Shown: in pieces, positions 15,276 through 24,315 of the stretch
Layout of the letters: each line of letters opens with the position of its first letter
Numbering within the stretch: position 1 is the stretch's first letter
Origin: JBDIBB01 sp039812685
GTDB taxonomy: Bacteria; Acidobacteriota; Vicinamibacteria; Vicinamibacterales; JAFNAJ01
DNA length: 64,000 bases
Reading direction: 5' to 3'
Assembly: GCA_039812685.1 (NCBI GenBank)
Contig: JBDIBB010000002.1
Span: forward strand, 1-64,000
The notes under the pieces: model-generated
Told to the model about the DNA's origin: nothing
The model's input: only the letters and a program-made list of their open reading frames with translations
The model's database searches: none
Program-made: the position numbers and the translations under genes

Positions 15276-16478
15276 CTACCGCCCGCCTGCCTGGAGCGTC
15301 ACGCCGCTGCTCAGCAGGGCGTCGATCCGGGCCCGGTCGTAGCCGATTTCGCGCAGGATCTCGACGCTGTGCTCGCCCAGCCGCGGCGGCAGGCGCTGGA
15401 TCGCCCCCGGGGTGGCGGCGAACCGCGTGGCGATGCCGGGCAGCCTCAACCGCCCCTCCGAGGCGTGCTCAACCGTCTGCCAGAACCCGGTGGCGCGCAA
15501 ATGGTCGTCCTCGGCGAGATCCTCGTACGCGCGGACCTCGGTGAAGGGCACGCTCGTCTGCCGCAGCGCGTCGACCCAGTCGCCGGTCGTCCGGGTGGCG
15601 ACGATCCGCTCGGTCTCGGCGTAGACCTCGTCGATGCGCGCCGAGCGATCGGCGAGTCGCGCGTAGCGCGGATTGTCGGCGAGGTCGGCGCGGCCGGCGA
15701 TGCCACAGAACGCCCGCCAGTGCTCGTCGAGATACGGCAGCACCGCCAGGTAGCCGTCCCGCGTGCGGTACGGGCGGCGGTACCGGCTCAGCACGCGCGG
15801 ATAGCCTGCCGGGCCCTCCGGCGGGTCGAAGACCTGCCCCTGGAGGTGCTCGGCGGCGAGGAAGCCGACCATGGTCTCGAACATGGGCACCTCGACCTCC
15901 TGGCCCTCTCCTGTCCGCTCGCGGTGGAACAGGGCGGCGATCACGGCCGACACCACCGCCAGCGCGGTCGTCTTGTCGCAGACGATGGTCGGCACGAACC
16001 CGGGCTGTCCCGACAGTGCCGCCTGGAACATCGCCAGGCCGCTGGCCGCCTGGATGGAGTCGTCGTAGGCCGGTTCGTCTCCCTTGGGTCCCTGGCTGCC
16101 GAACCCGTAGGTGCCGCAGAAGACGATGCGGGGATTGCGCGCGTGCACGTGGGCGTAGTCCAGGCGCAGCCGTCTGAGCGCGGCGGGCCTGAAGTTGTGC
16201 ACCAGCACGTCGGCGGTGGCGGCCAGGTCCAGTGCCGCCTGACGTCCAGGCTCCTGCTTCAGATCGAGCACGATGCCGCGCTTGTTGCGGTTGCAGGTGA
16301 GGAAGAAGGCGCCCATGCCCGGATGGCGCGCTGGTCCGACCCGGCGGTTGCTGTCACCGCCCGGCGGTTCGACCTTGATGACGTCGGCGCCCATGTCGCC
16401 GAGCAGCTGGCAGGCCCACGGGCCGAGCACCACCGACGTGAACTCGAGCACCCGCACGCCGTGCAGGGGTCCTGGCAC
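15276..16478 (-). CDS. CaiB/BaiF family CoA-transferase
   Basis: A 400-residue class III CoA-transferase. The N-terminus (GVRVLEFTSVVLGPWACQLLGDMGAD, quoted in part) and VIKVEPPGGD are family hallmarks. The catalytic Asp that forms the acyl anhydride is Asp139 in AYDDSIQAASG. The enzyme moves CoA between carboxylic acids such as formate/oxalate, carnitine or succinate/mesaconate types; the substrate cannot be read from sequence. It starts at GTG with GAGGAG 5 nt upstream. The downstream IclR regulator on the same strand suggests control by a carboxylate or CoA-ester intermediate. Confidence 0.9.
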   Translation of the reverse strand: MPGPLHGVRVLEFTSVVLGPWACQLLGDMGADVIKVEPPGGDSNRRVGPARHPGMGAFFLTCNRNKRGIVLDLKQEPGRQAALDLAATADVLVHNFRPAALRRLRLDYAHVHARNPRIVFCGTYGFGSQGPKGDEPAYDDSIQAASGLAMFQAALSGQPGFVPTIVCDKTTALAVVSAVIAALFHRERTGEGQEVEVPMFETMVGFLAAEHLQGQVFDPPEGPAGYPRVLSRYRRPYRTRDGYLAVLPYLDEHWRAFCGIAGRADLADNPRYARLADRSARIDEVYAETERIVATRTTGDWVDALRQTSVPFTEVRAYEDLAEDDHLRATGFWQTVEHASEGRLRLPGIATRFAATPGAIQRLPPRLGEHSVEILREIGYDRARIDALLSSGVTLQAGGR

Positions 16479-16612
16479 GTTGACTCCTCGCGGCCGCGAC
16501 CCGGCGGTGCCCGCGGCGACCGGCCGCGCGGCGCCGTCCCGACCGGCCGGGTGATGGCCGGCGATTATCGCCCGACGGGCGGCTCGATCTGAAGGCGCGG
16601 CCGGCGGTGGCC

Positions 16613-16618
16613 GATAAT
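16613..16618 (+). promoter_or_regulatory. -10-like GATAAT before the 16628 gene
   Basis: GATAAT lies 9 bases before the ATG of the zinc-ribbon gene. Transcription would begin only a few bases before the start codon. No ribosome-binding site is visible between them. Confidence 0.3.
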
Positions 16619-16627
16619 GCTGGCGTC

Positions 16628-16861
16628 ATGCCGACCTGGGATCCCAGTCAGCCCGAACGCCGGAGCGGAACCGACCGCCGGGGCTACACCCGCGGCGGCC
16701 GGCGCCGAACCGACTGGCCCACCGACGCCGCCCCGAGCGCGTGTCCCCGCTGCGAGTCGCGGGAAGTGAAGTTCATCGAGGCCACGCCCACGCGGTATTT
16801 CTGGGAGTGTCACCGCTGCAAGTACGACTGGTCGATCCGCCGCGGTCACGTGGAGTCCTGA
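16628..16861 (+). CDS. Small zinc-ribbon protein
   Basis: A 77-residue protein. The N-terminal 35 residues are Arg/Gly-rich (PERRSGTDRRGYTRGGRRRTD). The C-terminal half is a four-cysteine zinc ribbon: CPRCESREVKF and, about 17 residues later, ECHRCKYDW. This resembles small acidobacterial and deltaproteobacterial zinc-ribbon proteins of unknown role. The basic N-terminus could contact nucleic acid. It converges on the penicillin acylase gene with 7 bases between. Confidence 0.7.
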   Translation: MPTWDPSQPERRSGTDRRGYTRGGRRRTDWPTDAAPSACPRCESREVKFIEATPTRYFWECHRCKYDWSIRRGHVES

Positions 16862-16868
16862 TCGCGCC

Positions 16869-19298
16869 TCACGGTTCGATGCGCAACCGCGATCGCACCG
16901 CCGCATCGACCGCCCCGCGCGAATATCGCATCGGCACATACCCGACGGCGCGCCACAGGTCGTGCAGGTCGTCGTAGTGACCGCTGAGCAGCTGTCCCGA
17001 CTGCCCCAGCGGGTGGATGAACCTGGAGCGGTCCCAGTCGGACACGTCCAGAATCTCCCGATACGAGGAGATCACGGTCTGATCCTGCACGCGCATGGTG
17101 GGCGTCACCGTGAAGGCGTGCCCGGCGTGCTCGGCGCGGCGGCTGAACACCCGGCGCAGCCCCGGCACGGCCTCGAGGGGCAGGTGCGCGAAGGTCACCA
17201 CGTTGGCGCGCCCCCACCTCCAGCGCGACTGGTCGTCGGTGCGGTAGGTCTCGCGCATGTCGGCGATGGCGGCCTGCAGCGACCGGGACAGCAGGCCCTC
17301 GCACGTCTCACGTCCGGCCGTCCGGCCGTCGTCGCACCACGCCGTGTCCTCACGCCGCACCAGCCGGTGCATGGCCTTGCCCACCCAGTGCGGCAGCGCG
17401 TCGTACTCGTGCCACAGGGCGTCGCCGAGATCGTCCTCCCAGAGGGCGCGCGTGAACCGCCGGTACCAGTGCATGAAGATGGCGGCTCCGGCGCTGTCGC
17501 GCGTGACCTGGCCGTCCCACTGCCGCAGGCGCTCGAGCGCGGCGCGACCCGCCTCGTCCGGTGGGCTGGTCCGGTCAAGCATCCAGGGCAGCAGCGCGGG
17601 CACCTGGGCCGACTGCACGTCGGCGTGCAGCCGCGCGAAGTCGTCGGCCGACAGCCGGTCGGCCGTGCGAAGGCGCTCCAGGATCCGCTGCGCGCGGTAC
17701 CCCGGTTCCCAGTTCGTCGAGATGAGAGGGAACGCGCCAGCGGGCAGCGCCTGGTTGTTGGCCGTCACCAGCAGCCCTTCGGGCGGATTGAACGCGCGGG
17801 GCCAGTCGCGCTCGGGCACGAAGCCGGTCCACTCGTAGGTTGACACCCAGCCGGGCACGGGCAGCGTCCCGTCGCCCGCCGCCCGAATCGGCAGCCGGCC
17901 CGGCGCCAGGTACCCGATGTTGCCGTCGACGTCGGCGTAGACCCAGTTCTGGATCGGCGCGCGGTAGGCCGACAGCGCGTGCGTGAAGTCGTCCCACGTG
18001 CCGGCGGCCATGACGCCGAAGAACGCCTCGATCGTGGTGTCGTCGGGGTCGAGCGCCGTCCAGCGCAGCGCCAGCGCCTCGCTGGCGGGGTGTTCGAAGG
18101 TGTCGCTGACGATTGGTCCGTGGCGCGTGATCCGCACGGCGATCGGCACATCGGCTGCCCCCTTGACGCGGATGATCTCGGTGACGATCTGCAGCGGTTC
18201 CCATCGCCCGTCGTACCCGGCCTCGCCCTTCGCATTGAGCCGCTCGACGTAGAGGTCCTGCACATCCGCCATGAGGTTGGTGACGCCCCAGGCGATTCGC
18301 GCGTTGTGTCCGATGACGATGCCCGGCGCGCCGGGCAGCGTGGCGCCAATCGCGTTGATGCGGCCGCCCTCGAGGTGGGCCAGGTACCAGGTGGAGGGCA
18401 GCCGTGCGCCCAGGTGCGGGTCGTTGGCGAGCAGCGGCTTGCCGGTGGCCGAGCGCGCGCCCGACACCACCCAGTTGTTGCTGGCGCCCAGCGCGCTGGT
18501 CACGTACGGCGAATCGGGAACGGTCGAGGCGAGCCGCGCGAGGCGCGCGAGCCAGTCGGCCGGCGAGACGGCCGCCCCTCCGGCCGGCGCTTCCGTCACG
18601 GGCGCCGCAACCGGCGGCGCGGCCGCCGGCGTCAGGCCATGCGGCAGGATCAGCGGCCACTCGTCGCTGTAGGCGGGCAGCAGCGCCTGCGCCCCGTCGG
18701 CGCCGACGCGCGCGGCGATCTTCGCGCGCAGCATCTCGTCGCGGTAGTTCGTGCTCAAGGTCAGCGCCATCACCTTCGCCCACGCCAGGACGTCGGCCGG
18801 CGTGTACGGCTCGGGCCGGACGCCGAAGATGGCGAACTCGATGGGCCACTGCTGGCTCGATCGCGAGGCGATCACCGCGTTGACGCCCGCCACGTAGGCC
18901 TCCAGCAGCCGGCGGGTCTCGGGCGAGAGCGTCGCGATGGCCCGCACGGCGGCGCGGTGCAGACCGAGCGTGCGGAACAGCCGGTCGGTGGGAAGCGCCG
19001 CCTCGCCGAGGATCTCCGCCAGGCGTCCGGCGCCGAGCCGCCGCTGGAACTCGAGTTGCCACAGCCGATCCTGCGCGTGGACGACGCCGAGGCCGAAGAT
19101 CGCGTCGGCTTCGCTGGCCGCCCGGATGTGGGGAATGCCGTATTCGTCGCGCAGCACCTCGATTGGCGCCGTCGCGCCAGGCAGCTTCAAGGTGCCGCTG
19201 ACGACCGGCAGCGCGTACCACAGCCGTCCCAACACCAGCGCGGCCGCCAGCAGCGCCACCAGCGCCGCCCACCGGCCCACGGCCCACAGTCGTCGCAT
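16869..19298 (-). CDS. Penicillin acylase family protein
   Basis: An 809-residue Ntn-hydrolase with an N-terminal hydrophobic segment (residues 10-30) for export. The alpha part carries EVLRDEYGIPHIRA and VHAQDRLWQLEFQRR. The autocatalytic nucleophile is Ser273 in ASNNWVVSG, followed by GKPLLANDPHL, both classic for the family. Cleavage before Ser273 would give alpha and beta chains of about 272 and 537 residues. Family members hydrolyse acylated amines, including beta-lactams and acyl-homoserine lactones; the true substrate is unknown. It is divergent from lipA with 35 bases between. Confidence 0.93.
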   Translation of the reverse strand: MRRLWAVGRWAALVALLAAALVLGRLWYALPVVSGTLKLPGATAPIEVLRDEYGIPHIRAASEADAIFGLGVVHAQDRLWQLEFQRRLGAGRLAEILGEAALPTDRLFRTLGLHRAAVRAIATLSPETRRLLEAYVAGVNAVIASRSSQQWPIEFAIFGVRPEPYTPADVLAWAKVMALTLSTNYRDEMLRAKIAARVGADGAQALLPAYSDEWPLILPHGLTPAAAPPVAAPVTEAPAGGAAVSPADWLARLARLASTVPDSPYVTSALGASNNWVVSGARSATGKPLLANDPHLGARLPSTWYLAHLEGGRINAIGATLPGAPGIVIGHNARIAWGVTNLMADVQDLYVERLNAKGEAGYDGRWEPLQIVTEIIRVKGAADVPIAVRITRHGPIVSDTFEHPASEALALRWTALDPDDTTIEAFFGVMAAGTWDDFTHALSAYRAPIQNWVYADVDGNIGYLAPGRLPIRAAGDGTLPVPGWVSTYEWTGFVPERDWPRAFNPPEGLLVTANNQALPAGAFPLISTNWEPGYRAQRILERLRTADRLSADDFARLHADVQSAQVPALLPWMLDRTSPPDEAGRAALERLRQWDGQVTRDSAGAAIFMHWYRRFTRALWEDDLGDALWHEYDALPHWVGKAMHRLVRREDTAWCDDGRTAGRETCEGLLSRSLQAAIADMRETYRTDDQSRWRWGRANVVTFAHLPLEAVPGLRRVFSRRAEHAGHAFTVTPTMRVQDQTVISSYREILDVSDWDRSRFIHPLGQSGQLLSGHYDDLHDLWRAVGYVPMRYSRGAVDAAVRSRLRIEP

Positions 19299-19333
19299 GC
19301 CTGCCTCCGGCCGGGATGATACGATCTCCGGGG

Positions 19334-20242
19334 ATGAGCAGCGTGATCCCCCCAGACCGCCTGCGTGAGCGGCCGCGCGAGCCCAAGCCCGAGTGGTTGA
19401 AGGTGCGCGCGCCGGGTTCGGAGAACTACGTCCGGCTGAAGCAGCTGATGCGCGGGCTGAAGCTGAACACGGTGTGCGAGGAAGCGCACTGTCCCAACAT
19501 CGGCGAGTGCTGGCACTACGGCACCGCCACGTTCATGATCCTCGGCGACGTGTGCACGCGCGCGTGCGGCTATTGCGCCATCACGCACGGCAAGCCGCCC
19601 ACCTACGACCTCACGGAGCCGGCGCGGGTGGCCGATGCGGTTGCCACGCTCGAACTGAAGTACGTCGTCATCACGTCGGTGGATCGCGACGATCTGGCTG
19701 ACGGCGGCGCCTTCATCTTCGCCGAGTCGGTCCGCCAGATCCGCGCCCGTCGGCCGGGCGTACGGATCGAGGTGCTGATTCCCGACTTCCAGGGCAACGC
19801 CGAGTCGCTGCGCGCGGTGCTCGATGCCGGCCCCGACGTGCTGAACCACAACACCGAGACGGTGCCGCGGCTCTACCGGCTGGCCCGATCGGGCGGTCGC
19901 TACGCGCGCACGCTCGAGTTGCTGGAGCGTGCCCGGGCGCACGCGCCGCACATCCCCACCAAGTCGGGGCTCATGGTGGGCCTGGGCGAGGAGTGGGACG
20001 AGCTGGTCGCGGTGCTGCGCGACCTGCGCGGCGTGGGCGTCGAGATCCTCACGATCGGCCAGTACCTCCGCCCGGCGGAGTCGAACCTGCCGATGATGCG
20101 CTACTACACGCCGGCGGAGTTCGCCGAGCTGAAGCGCATCGCCCTCGATCTCGGGTTCGGCCACGTCGAATCGGGCCCGCTCGTGCGCAGTTCCTATCAC
20201 GCGCACAAGCAGGCCGACGCGCTCCAGGCCGCGCGGTCCTGA
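19334..20242 (+). CDS. lipA: Lipoyl synthase
   Basis: A 302-residue radical SAM enzyme that inserts two sulfurs into octanoyl groups on lipoyl domains. The auxiliary cluster ligands are Cys48, Cys53 and Cys59 (VCEEAHCPNIGEC); the radical SAM cluster ligands are Cys74, Cys78 and Cys81 (CTRACGYC). The conserved RSSYHA at the C-terminus supplies the serine ligand. It supports the pyruvate dehydrogenase E2 encoded at 24.3-26.1 kb. The chosen ATG is preceded by TACGAT 8 bases upstream and by no clear Shine-Dalgarno; an in-frame ATG at 19316 is possible. Confidence 0.97.
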   Translation: MSSVIPPDRLRERPREPKPEWLKVRAPGSENYVRLKQLMRGLKLNTVCEEAHCPNIGECWHYGTATFMILGDVCTRACGYCAITHGKPPTYDLTEPARVADAVATLELKYVVITSVDRDDLADGGAFIFAESVRQIRARRPGVRIEVLIPDFQGNAESLRAVLDAGPDVLNHNTETVPRLYRLARSGGRYARTLELLERARAHAPHIPTKSGLMVGLGEEWDELVAVLRDLRGVGVEILTIGQYLRPAESNLPMMRYYTPAEFAELKRIALDLGFGHVESGPLVRSSYHAHKQADALQAARS

Positions 20243-20255
20243 CCGGACGCCTGGC

Positions 20256-21020
20256 ATGGTCACGGCCTCCCGGCAGCCGGCGCGTCGCTGCCTCGCGCCC
20301 GTGCGCGAGGCCATCATCGCCTGCGAGCGCTGTCCGCGCCTGCGGGCCTACTGCCAGCGCATCGCCCGCGAGAAGAAGCGCGCGCACCGCGACGACACCT
20401 ACTGGGGCCGTCCGGTCCCCGGCTTCGGCGATCCGGGCGCACGCCTGCTCGTGCTGGGGCTCGCGCCGGCCGCCCACGGCGCCAACCGCACCGGTCGCGT
20501 CTTCACCGGCGATGCGCCCGGCGGCTCCGGCGACTTCCTCATGGAGGCGATGCACGCGCACGGCTTCGCCAACCAGCCCTTCACGCGGTCGATCGACGAC
20601 GGGCTCGAGCTGCACGACGCCTTCATCGCGGCCACCGTGCGATGCGCTCCGCCGCAGAACAAGCCGACGCCGGAGGAAATCGGCCACTGCACGGTGCACC
20701 TCGATGCCGAACTCGCCTGCCTGACGCAACTGCGCGTCGTGCTGGCGCTCGGGCAGATCGCCACCGGCGCCTTCTTCTCGTGGCTCGCGCGTCCCGGCGC
20801 CCTGGTCCGGCCGCGTCCGGCCTTCGCGCACGGCGCCATCTGGGTGCCCTCGGTCTCCTGGCCACCTGCCGGCGCCTCCCGCCGGCGCCCGGGCCACGAC
20901 GTGCCAGCGCTGGTCATGGCCTACCACCCGAGCCGCCAGAACACGAACACCGGGCGGCTGACGCAGGCCATGCTCCGGGATGCATTTGCCACCGCGCGGC
21001 GTATGCTTGACGCGACGTGA
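20256..21020 (+). CDS. Family 5 (UDGb-type) uracil-DNA glycosylase
   Basis: A 254-residue DNA repair enzyme. Motif A is GLAPAAHG (residues 68-75), characteristic of family 5, which lacks the usual catalytic Asn/Asp and also removes hypoxanthine. The C-terminal motif is HPSRQNTNTGR. Cysteines 23, 26, 130 and 145 fit the Fe-S cluster of families 4 and 5. It starts 13 bases after lipA and is probably co-transcribed, without obvious functional link. Confidence 0.88.
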   Translation: MVTASRQPARRCLAPVREAIIACERCPRLRAYCQRIAREKKRAHRDDTYWGRPVPGFGDPGARLLVLGLAPAAHGANRTGRVFTGDAPGGSGDFLMEAMHAHGFANQPFTRSIDDGLELHDAFIAATVRCAPPQNKPTPEEIGHCTVHLDAELACLTQLRVVLALGQIATGAFFSWLARPGALVRPRPAFAHGAIWVPSVSWPPAGASRRRPGHDVPALVMAYHPSRQNTNTGRLTQAMLRDAFATARRMLDAT

Positions 21021-21134
21021 GGAGCCGGCGCGCGGCCCGGGCGCGCGGCCCGACCCCCAGGCCAGCCATTCCGGTCCGGCTTCCGCCTGCCGCCGGCTTC
21101 GCGGGGCACCGTGCTGTGCCCATCGAGGTGGTCC

Positions 21135-22823
21135 ATGCCCGCCGGCCCAGCGTTCGCTCTCGTCCTGCCCTCCTCTACCCATGAGGTCCTGAACCAGCCC
21201 CCGCCCTTCGAAGGGGTGAACCTGTTCGCCTGCGACCGCGCGCTGGTCGAGGGCCTCTCGCGTGAGGGCGCGGCCTGGGCCGTCGAGCGCGCGCGACTGC
21301 TCGGCGCCGCAGCGGCCGGCGAGCCGATGCGCTGGGGCGCGCAGGCCAACGCCAACCCGCCGGCGCTGCGCACGCACGACCGGTTCGGCCACCGCATCGA
21401 CGAGGTGGACTTCCATCCCGCCTGGCACGAGTTGATGCGCACGGCCGTCGCGCACGAGCTCCATGCGCTGCCGTGGCGTCACCGCCGGCCGGGCGCTCAC
21501 GTGGCGCGCGCCGTGATGTACCACGTCTTCACCCAGGCGGAGTCGGGCCACGGCTGCCCCATCACGATGACGTTTGCCGCCGTGCCCGCGCTGCAGGCGA
21601 CGGCATCGCTCGCCGCCGAGTGGGTGCCGCACCTGACCTCGACCGATTACGATCCCCGCCCGCTGCCGGCAGGCCGGAAGCTCGGCTCGCTGTGCGGGAT
21701 GGCGATGACCGAGAAGCAGGGCGGCAGCGACGTGCGCGCCAACACCACGCGCGCCGAGGCCGCTGGCCCCGCGCGCGGCCCGGGCGCCGAGTACGTGCTC
21801 TCGGGACACAAGTGGTTCTGCTCGGCGCCGATGAGCGACGTCTTCCTCGCGCTGGCGCACACCGATCGCGGGCTCACCTGCTTCGTCCTGCCCCGGCTGC
21901 TGCCCGACGGCACGCGAAACCGCATCCTCGTGATGCGATTGAAGGACAAGCTCGGCAACCGTTCGAACGCATCGGGCGAAATCGAGCTCGACGGCGCGCA
22001 CGCGTGGATGCTCGGCGAGGACGGCCGCGGCGTCGCCACGATCATGGACATGGTGGCGCACACGCGGCTCGACTGCGTGATTGGCTCCTCGGCGCTGCTC
22101 CGGCACGCCGTGACGCAGGCGCTGCACCACACGGCGCACCGGCGGGCGTTCGGTCGCCGGCTCATCGACCAGCCGCTGATGCGCAACGTCCTCGCCGATC
22201 TCGCCCTCGAAGCCGAGGCGTCCACCGCCCTGATGCTCAGGCTGGCGCGCGCCTACGACGAGACGGCCGCCGGCGTGGCCGGCGCGCACGCCTTCGCGCG
22301 GGCCGCCACGGCCGCCGGCAAGTACTGGGTGTGCAAGCGCGCCGTGCACGCGGTGGGCGAGGCGATGGAGTGCCTGGGCGGCAGCGGCTACGTGGAGGAG
22401 TCGATCCTGCCGCGGCTCTACCGCGAGGCGCCGGTGAACTCCATCTGGGAGGGCTCGGGCAACGTGATGTGCCTCGACGTGCTGCGGGCGATCACACGCG
22501 AGCCGGCGTGCGTCGACGCGCTGCTGGCCGAGGCCGACGCGGCGCGCGGCGCCGACGCCAGGCTCGACGCGTTCGTCGCCTCGCTCGCCGGCGATCTGCG
22601 GCACACGCCGCCGGATGCCGCGGCTGGCGGCGCGCGGCGCCTGGTGTCGCGCCTCGTCCGCGCCCTGCAGGCCTCGCTGCTCGTGCGGGCGGCGCCGCCC
22701 GCCGTCGCCGACGGCTTCGTGGCCTCGCGCATCGCGGAGAACGGCTTCACCGAGTTCGGCACGCTGCCTGACGGGCTCGACCTCGGCGCGATCGTCGATC
22801 GGGCGCGGCCGATCGAGGAGTAA
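21135..22823 (+). CDS. AidB-like acyl-CoA dehydrogenase
   Basis: A 562-residue flavoprotein of the AidB branch of acyl-CoA dehydrogenases. Signatures are FTQAESGHGCPITMTFAA, GMAMTEKQGGSDVRANTT, LSGHKWFCSAPMSD and the C-terminal SIWEGSGNVMCLDVLRA. AidB in E. coli binds DNA and is induced by alkylation; many homologues are isovaleryl-CoA dehydrogenase-like. GAGG at 21126-21129 precedes the ATG at a 5-nt distance. It converges on lpd with 25 bases between. The neighbouring uracil-DNA glycosylase is the only DNA-repair gene nearby. Confidence 0.9.
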   Translation: MPAGPAFALVLPSSTHEVLNQPPPFEGVNLFACDRALVEGLSREGAAWAVERARLLGAAAAGEPMRWGAQANANPPALRTHDRFGHRIDEVDFHPAWHELMRTAVAHELHALPWRHRRPGAHVARAVMYHVFTQAESGHGCPITMTFAAVPALQATASLAAEWVPHLTSTDYDPRPLPAGRKLGSLCGMAMTEKQGGSDVRANTTRAEAAGPARGPGAEYVLSGHKWFCSAPMSDVFLALAHTDRGLTCFVLPRLLPDGTRNRILVMRLKDKLGNRSNASGEIELDGAHAWMLGEDGRGVATIMDMVAHTRLDCVIGSSALLRHAVTQALHHTAHRRAFGRRLIDQPLMRNVLADLALEAEASTALMLRLARAYDETAAGVAGAHAFARAATAAGKYWVCKRAVHAVGEAMECLGGSGYVEESILPRLYREAPVNSIWEGSGNVMCLDVLRAITREPACVDALLAEADAARGADARLDAFVASLAGDLRHTPPDAAAGGARRLVSRLVRALQASLLVRAAPPAVADGFVASRIAENGFTEFGTLPDGLDLGAIVDRARPIEE

Positions 22824-22848
22824 CGGCGCGAAGGAACCGGCGGCCCGT

Positions 22849-24261
22849 CTACTTCTTCCTCGGCCTGAAGATGTGCGTCGCCGTGCCGTGGAAGGCGTCG
22901 GCCGCCTCCATCACCGTCTCCGACAGCGTCGGATGCGGGTGGATGGTGAGCCCCAGGTCCTCGGCCGTCGCCGCCATCTCGACGGCGAGCACGCCCTCGG
23001 CGATCAGCTCACCCGCGCCGGGCCCGACGATGCCCATCCCGAGCAGGCGGCCGGTGGGCCGGTCGAAGATGAGCTTCGTGACGCCGTCGGTGCGATCGAG
23101 GGTGATGGCGCGGCCCGAGGCGGCCCACGGGAACCGCGTGACCTCGATGTCGCGTCCCTCGGCGCGCGCCTGCGCCTCGGTGGGGCCGCACCAGGCGAGT
23201 TCCGGGTCGGTGAACACCACCGCGGGGATGGCGGCCGGCTCGAAGGCCGCCTTCCGCCCCGCGATCACCTCGACGGCCAGTCGGCCCTCCGCGCTCGCCT
23301 TGTGCGCCAGCATCGGCTCGCCGGCGACATCGCCGATGGCGAAGATCGTCGGCTCCGCGGTCCGCCGCTGCCCGTCCACCTCGAGGAAGCCCCGCGCGTT
23401 CACCTTCACGCGCGTCCGCTCGAGTCCGGGAATCTTCGAGTTCGGACGACGTCCCACGGACACCAGCACCTGGTCGAAGACGTCCTCGCGCCTGGCGATG
23501 CTGGCGCCCTCGAAGGTGACCCGCAGGCCGTCGCGCTCCTCCGTCACGCCAGACACCTTCGTGTTGAGCAGCACCGCCTCGCACATCGCGCCGACGCGGC
23601 GCGCGAGGATGGCGACCAGGTCGCGATCGGCTCCCGGCAGCAGGCCATCGGTCATCTCCACCACGGTGACCGCCGATCCGAGCGCGGCGAACACCGTGCC
23701 GAGTTCCAGCCCGATGTAGCCGCCGCCGACCACCAGCAGCCGCTTCGGGACGCTGGCGAGTTCGAGCGCCGAGGTGGAGTCGAGCACGCGCGGGCTGTCG
23801 ATCGACACGCCCGGCACCCTGGTGGGAGACGAGCCCGTGGCGAGGATGGCGTGCCCGAACTGCACGCGCTGCTCGCCCCCGGCGGCGCGCACGACGAGGG
23901 TGCGCGGATCGAGGATCTCGCCGCGTCCGCGCAGGTAGGTGATCTTCCGCTGCCTCGACAACTGGCCCAACCCGCCGGTCAGCCGATCGACGATGCCCTG
24001 CTTCCACCCGCGCAGCCTGTCGAGGTCGATGGCCGGCGGACCGAAGGTCATGCCCCATTCCGCCGCCTGCTTCGTCTCGTTGATCAGCCTGGCCGCGTGC
24101 AGCAGCGCCTTCGACGGGATGCACCCGCGATGGAGGCAGACGCCGCCGGGATTGGCCTCTTCGTCAATCAGCGTGACGCTGAGCCCGAGATCGGCGGCCA
24201 TGAACGCCGCGGCGTAACCGCCCGGTCCGCCGCCGAGAATCGCGAGTTGGGTCGTGTGCAT
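22849..24261 (-). CDS. lpdA: Dihydrolipoyl dehydrogenase (E3)
   Basis: A 470-residue FAD enzyme that reoxidises dihydrolipoamide with NAD. The FAD motif is LGGGPGGYAAAFMAADLG, the redox-active disulfide is Cys42-Cys47 (GGVCLHRGCIPSK), and the catalytic dyad is in IHPHPTLSE near the C-terminus. It is the last gene of aceE-aceF-lpd, 54 bases after aceF. Confidence 0.97.
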   Translation of the reverse strand: MHTTQLAILGGGPGGYAAAFMAADLGLSVTLIDEEANPGGVCLHRGCIPSKALLHAARLINETKQAAEWGMTFGPPAIDLDRLRGWKQGIVDRLTGGLGQLSRQRKITYLRGRGEILDPRTLVVRAAGGEQRVQFGHAILATGSSPTRVPGVSIDSPRVLDSTSALELASVPKRLLVVGGGYIGLELGTVFAALGSAVTVVEMTDGLLPGADRDLVAILARRVGAMCEAVLLNTKVSGVTEERDGLRVTFEGASIARREDVFDQVLVSVGRRPNSKIPGLERTRVKVNARGFLEVDGQRRTAEPTIFAIGDVAGEPMLAHKASAEGRLAVEVIAGRKAAFEPAAIPAVVFTDPELAWCGPTEAQARAEGRDIEVTRFPWAASGRAITLDRTDGVTKLIFDRPTGRLLGMGIVGPGAGELIAEGVLAVEMAATAEDLGLTIHPHPTLSETVMEAADAFHGTATHIFRPRKK

Positions 24262-24315
24262 GGCGAAACAGGTGCCCGACCGGCGCGGCCCCCAGGCCTG
24301 CCGGAGATCGTCAAT